Positions 63,902 to 64,000 of a stretch of DNA of 64,000 nt are shown one piece after another. The stretch is from contig NZ_JAJLQW010000006.1 in assembly GCF_025548535.1 (NCBI RefSeq), forward strand, positions 186,001 to 250,000. The letters are read 5' to 3'. This DNA comes from Undibacterium sp. Jales W-56. Lineage in GTDB: Bacteria > Pseudomonadota > Gammaproteobacteria > Burkholderiales > Burkholderiaceae_D. Position 1 is the first letter of the stretch. Each line of letters starts with the position of its first letter. The translations under genes and the position numbers were made by a program. The notes under the pieces are model-generated. The model ran no database searches and was not told the origin of the DNA. It worked only from the letters and a program-made list of their open reading frames with translations.

Positions 63902-64000
63902 CTAGGCCAGGCTTTTTAAGAATGCCAGACAATCAGCAGGCAATTCCGCATTGAGTGTCATCTCCTGACCAGTTTCGGGATGAGTAAAGGTAATTTGATG
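63902..64000 (-). CDS. rluC: 3' end of 23S rRNA pseudouridine synthase RluC, cut by the window edge
   Basis: The last 32 codons and TAG stop (63902-63904) of a gene that begins beyond 64000. The translated tail reads HQITFTHPETGQEMTLNAEL and PADCLAFLKSLA, matching the usual RluC/RluD-type ending (FxHPxTGE, then acidic, then PLPxD). The neighbouring HAD gene supports rluC. Confidence 0.8.
   Translation of the reverse strand, partial: HQITFTHPETGQEMTLNAELPADCLAFLKSLA

Overview
The window comes from a betaproteobacterium, most likely an Oxalobacteraceae-type Burkholderiales (Undibacterium/Herminiimonas-like). This is inferred from the flagellar gene order, the blocks yicC/gmk/rpoZ/spoT/greB and rluC/HAD/Rieske/sppA, and codon usage near 50% GC. 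It has two halves: an integrated mobile and defence island (1 to about 21,002) and chromosomal backbone (about 21,090 to 64,000).

Island. The left edge (1-5164) is the end of an F-type conjugation operon in GC-rich codons: traF (5'-truncated by the window), traH and traG. A tRNA-Phe-like 3' relic at 5885-5929 may mark an old attachment site where the GC-rich tra DNA gives way to AT-richer defence DNA. Next, on the minus strand, is a complete EcoR124I-like type IC restriction-modification operon, hsdM-hsdS-prrC-hsdR. It includes a PrrC-type anticodon nuclease whose Arg/Glu/His spacing matches the known PrrC triad, and a four-copy 12-bp repeat in the hsdS spacer. A WYL-family regulator, apparently truncated by a 35-bp insertion, separates this operon from a divergent three-gene ubiquitin-like operon: a multiubiquitin-fold protein, a ThiF/E1-like adenylyltransferase with an N-terminal DUF6791-like domain, and a Cys/His-rich DUF6527-like protein. 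A 947-aa SMC/Rad50-like ATPase and a P4-type tyrosine integrase follow. The island ends at the 3' end of an intact tRNA-Ser(UGA), 21002-21091.

Backbone. 21.2-24.4 kb: two c-di-GMP/signalling genes (PAS-GGDEF-EAL; EAL-like/HDOD). 24.6-31.4 kb: hemW, rdgB, rph, a PP2C phosphatase and Ser/Thr kinase pair, then yicC, gmk and rpoZ. 31.4-36.9 kb: spoT, greB (convergent), a NarL-type response regulator and a diguanylate cyclase.

Flagellar cluster, 37.3-56.7 kb: fliC, flaG, fliD, fliS, fliT, a FliK-like gene, an FlhB-C-like gene, ycgR, fliE (divergent), fliFGHIJK, then fliLMNOPQR. Sigma-28 promoters with the exact 11-nt spacer are visible before fliC and fliD. The class of genes (filament, cap, chaperones, MS ring, C ring, export gate, ATPase) and the nearby c-di-GMP enzymes and YcgR brake make this a motility control region.

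56.7-64 kb: nnr, an ABC ATPase (YbbA-like) divergent from tesA with overlapping start codons, selU/mnmH, sppA, a Rieske protein, a HAD phosphatase and the 3' end of rluC. Two inverted copies of a roughly 200-bp intergenic repeat lie at about 36.95 and 58.4 kb.

All names rest on reading motifs and family resemblance by eye; no database search was run.
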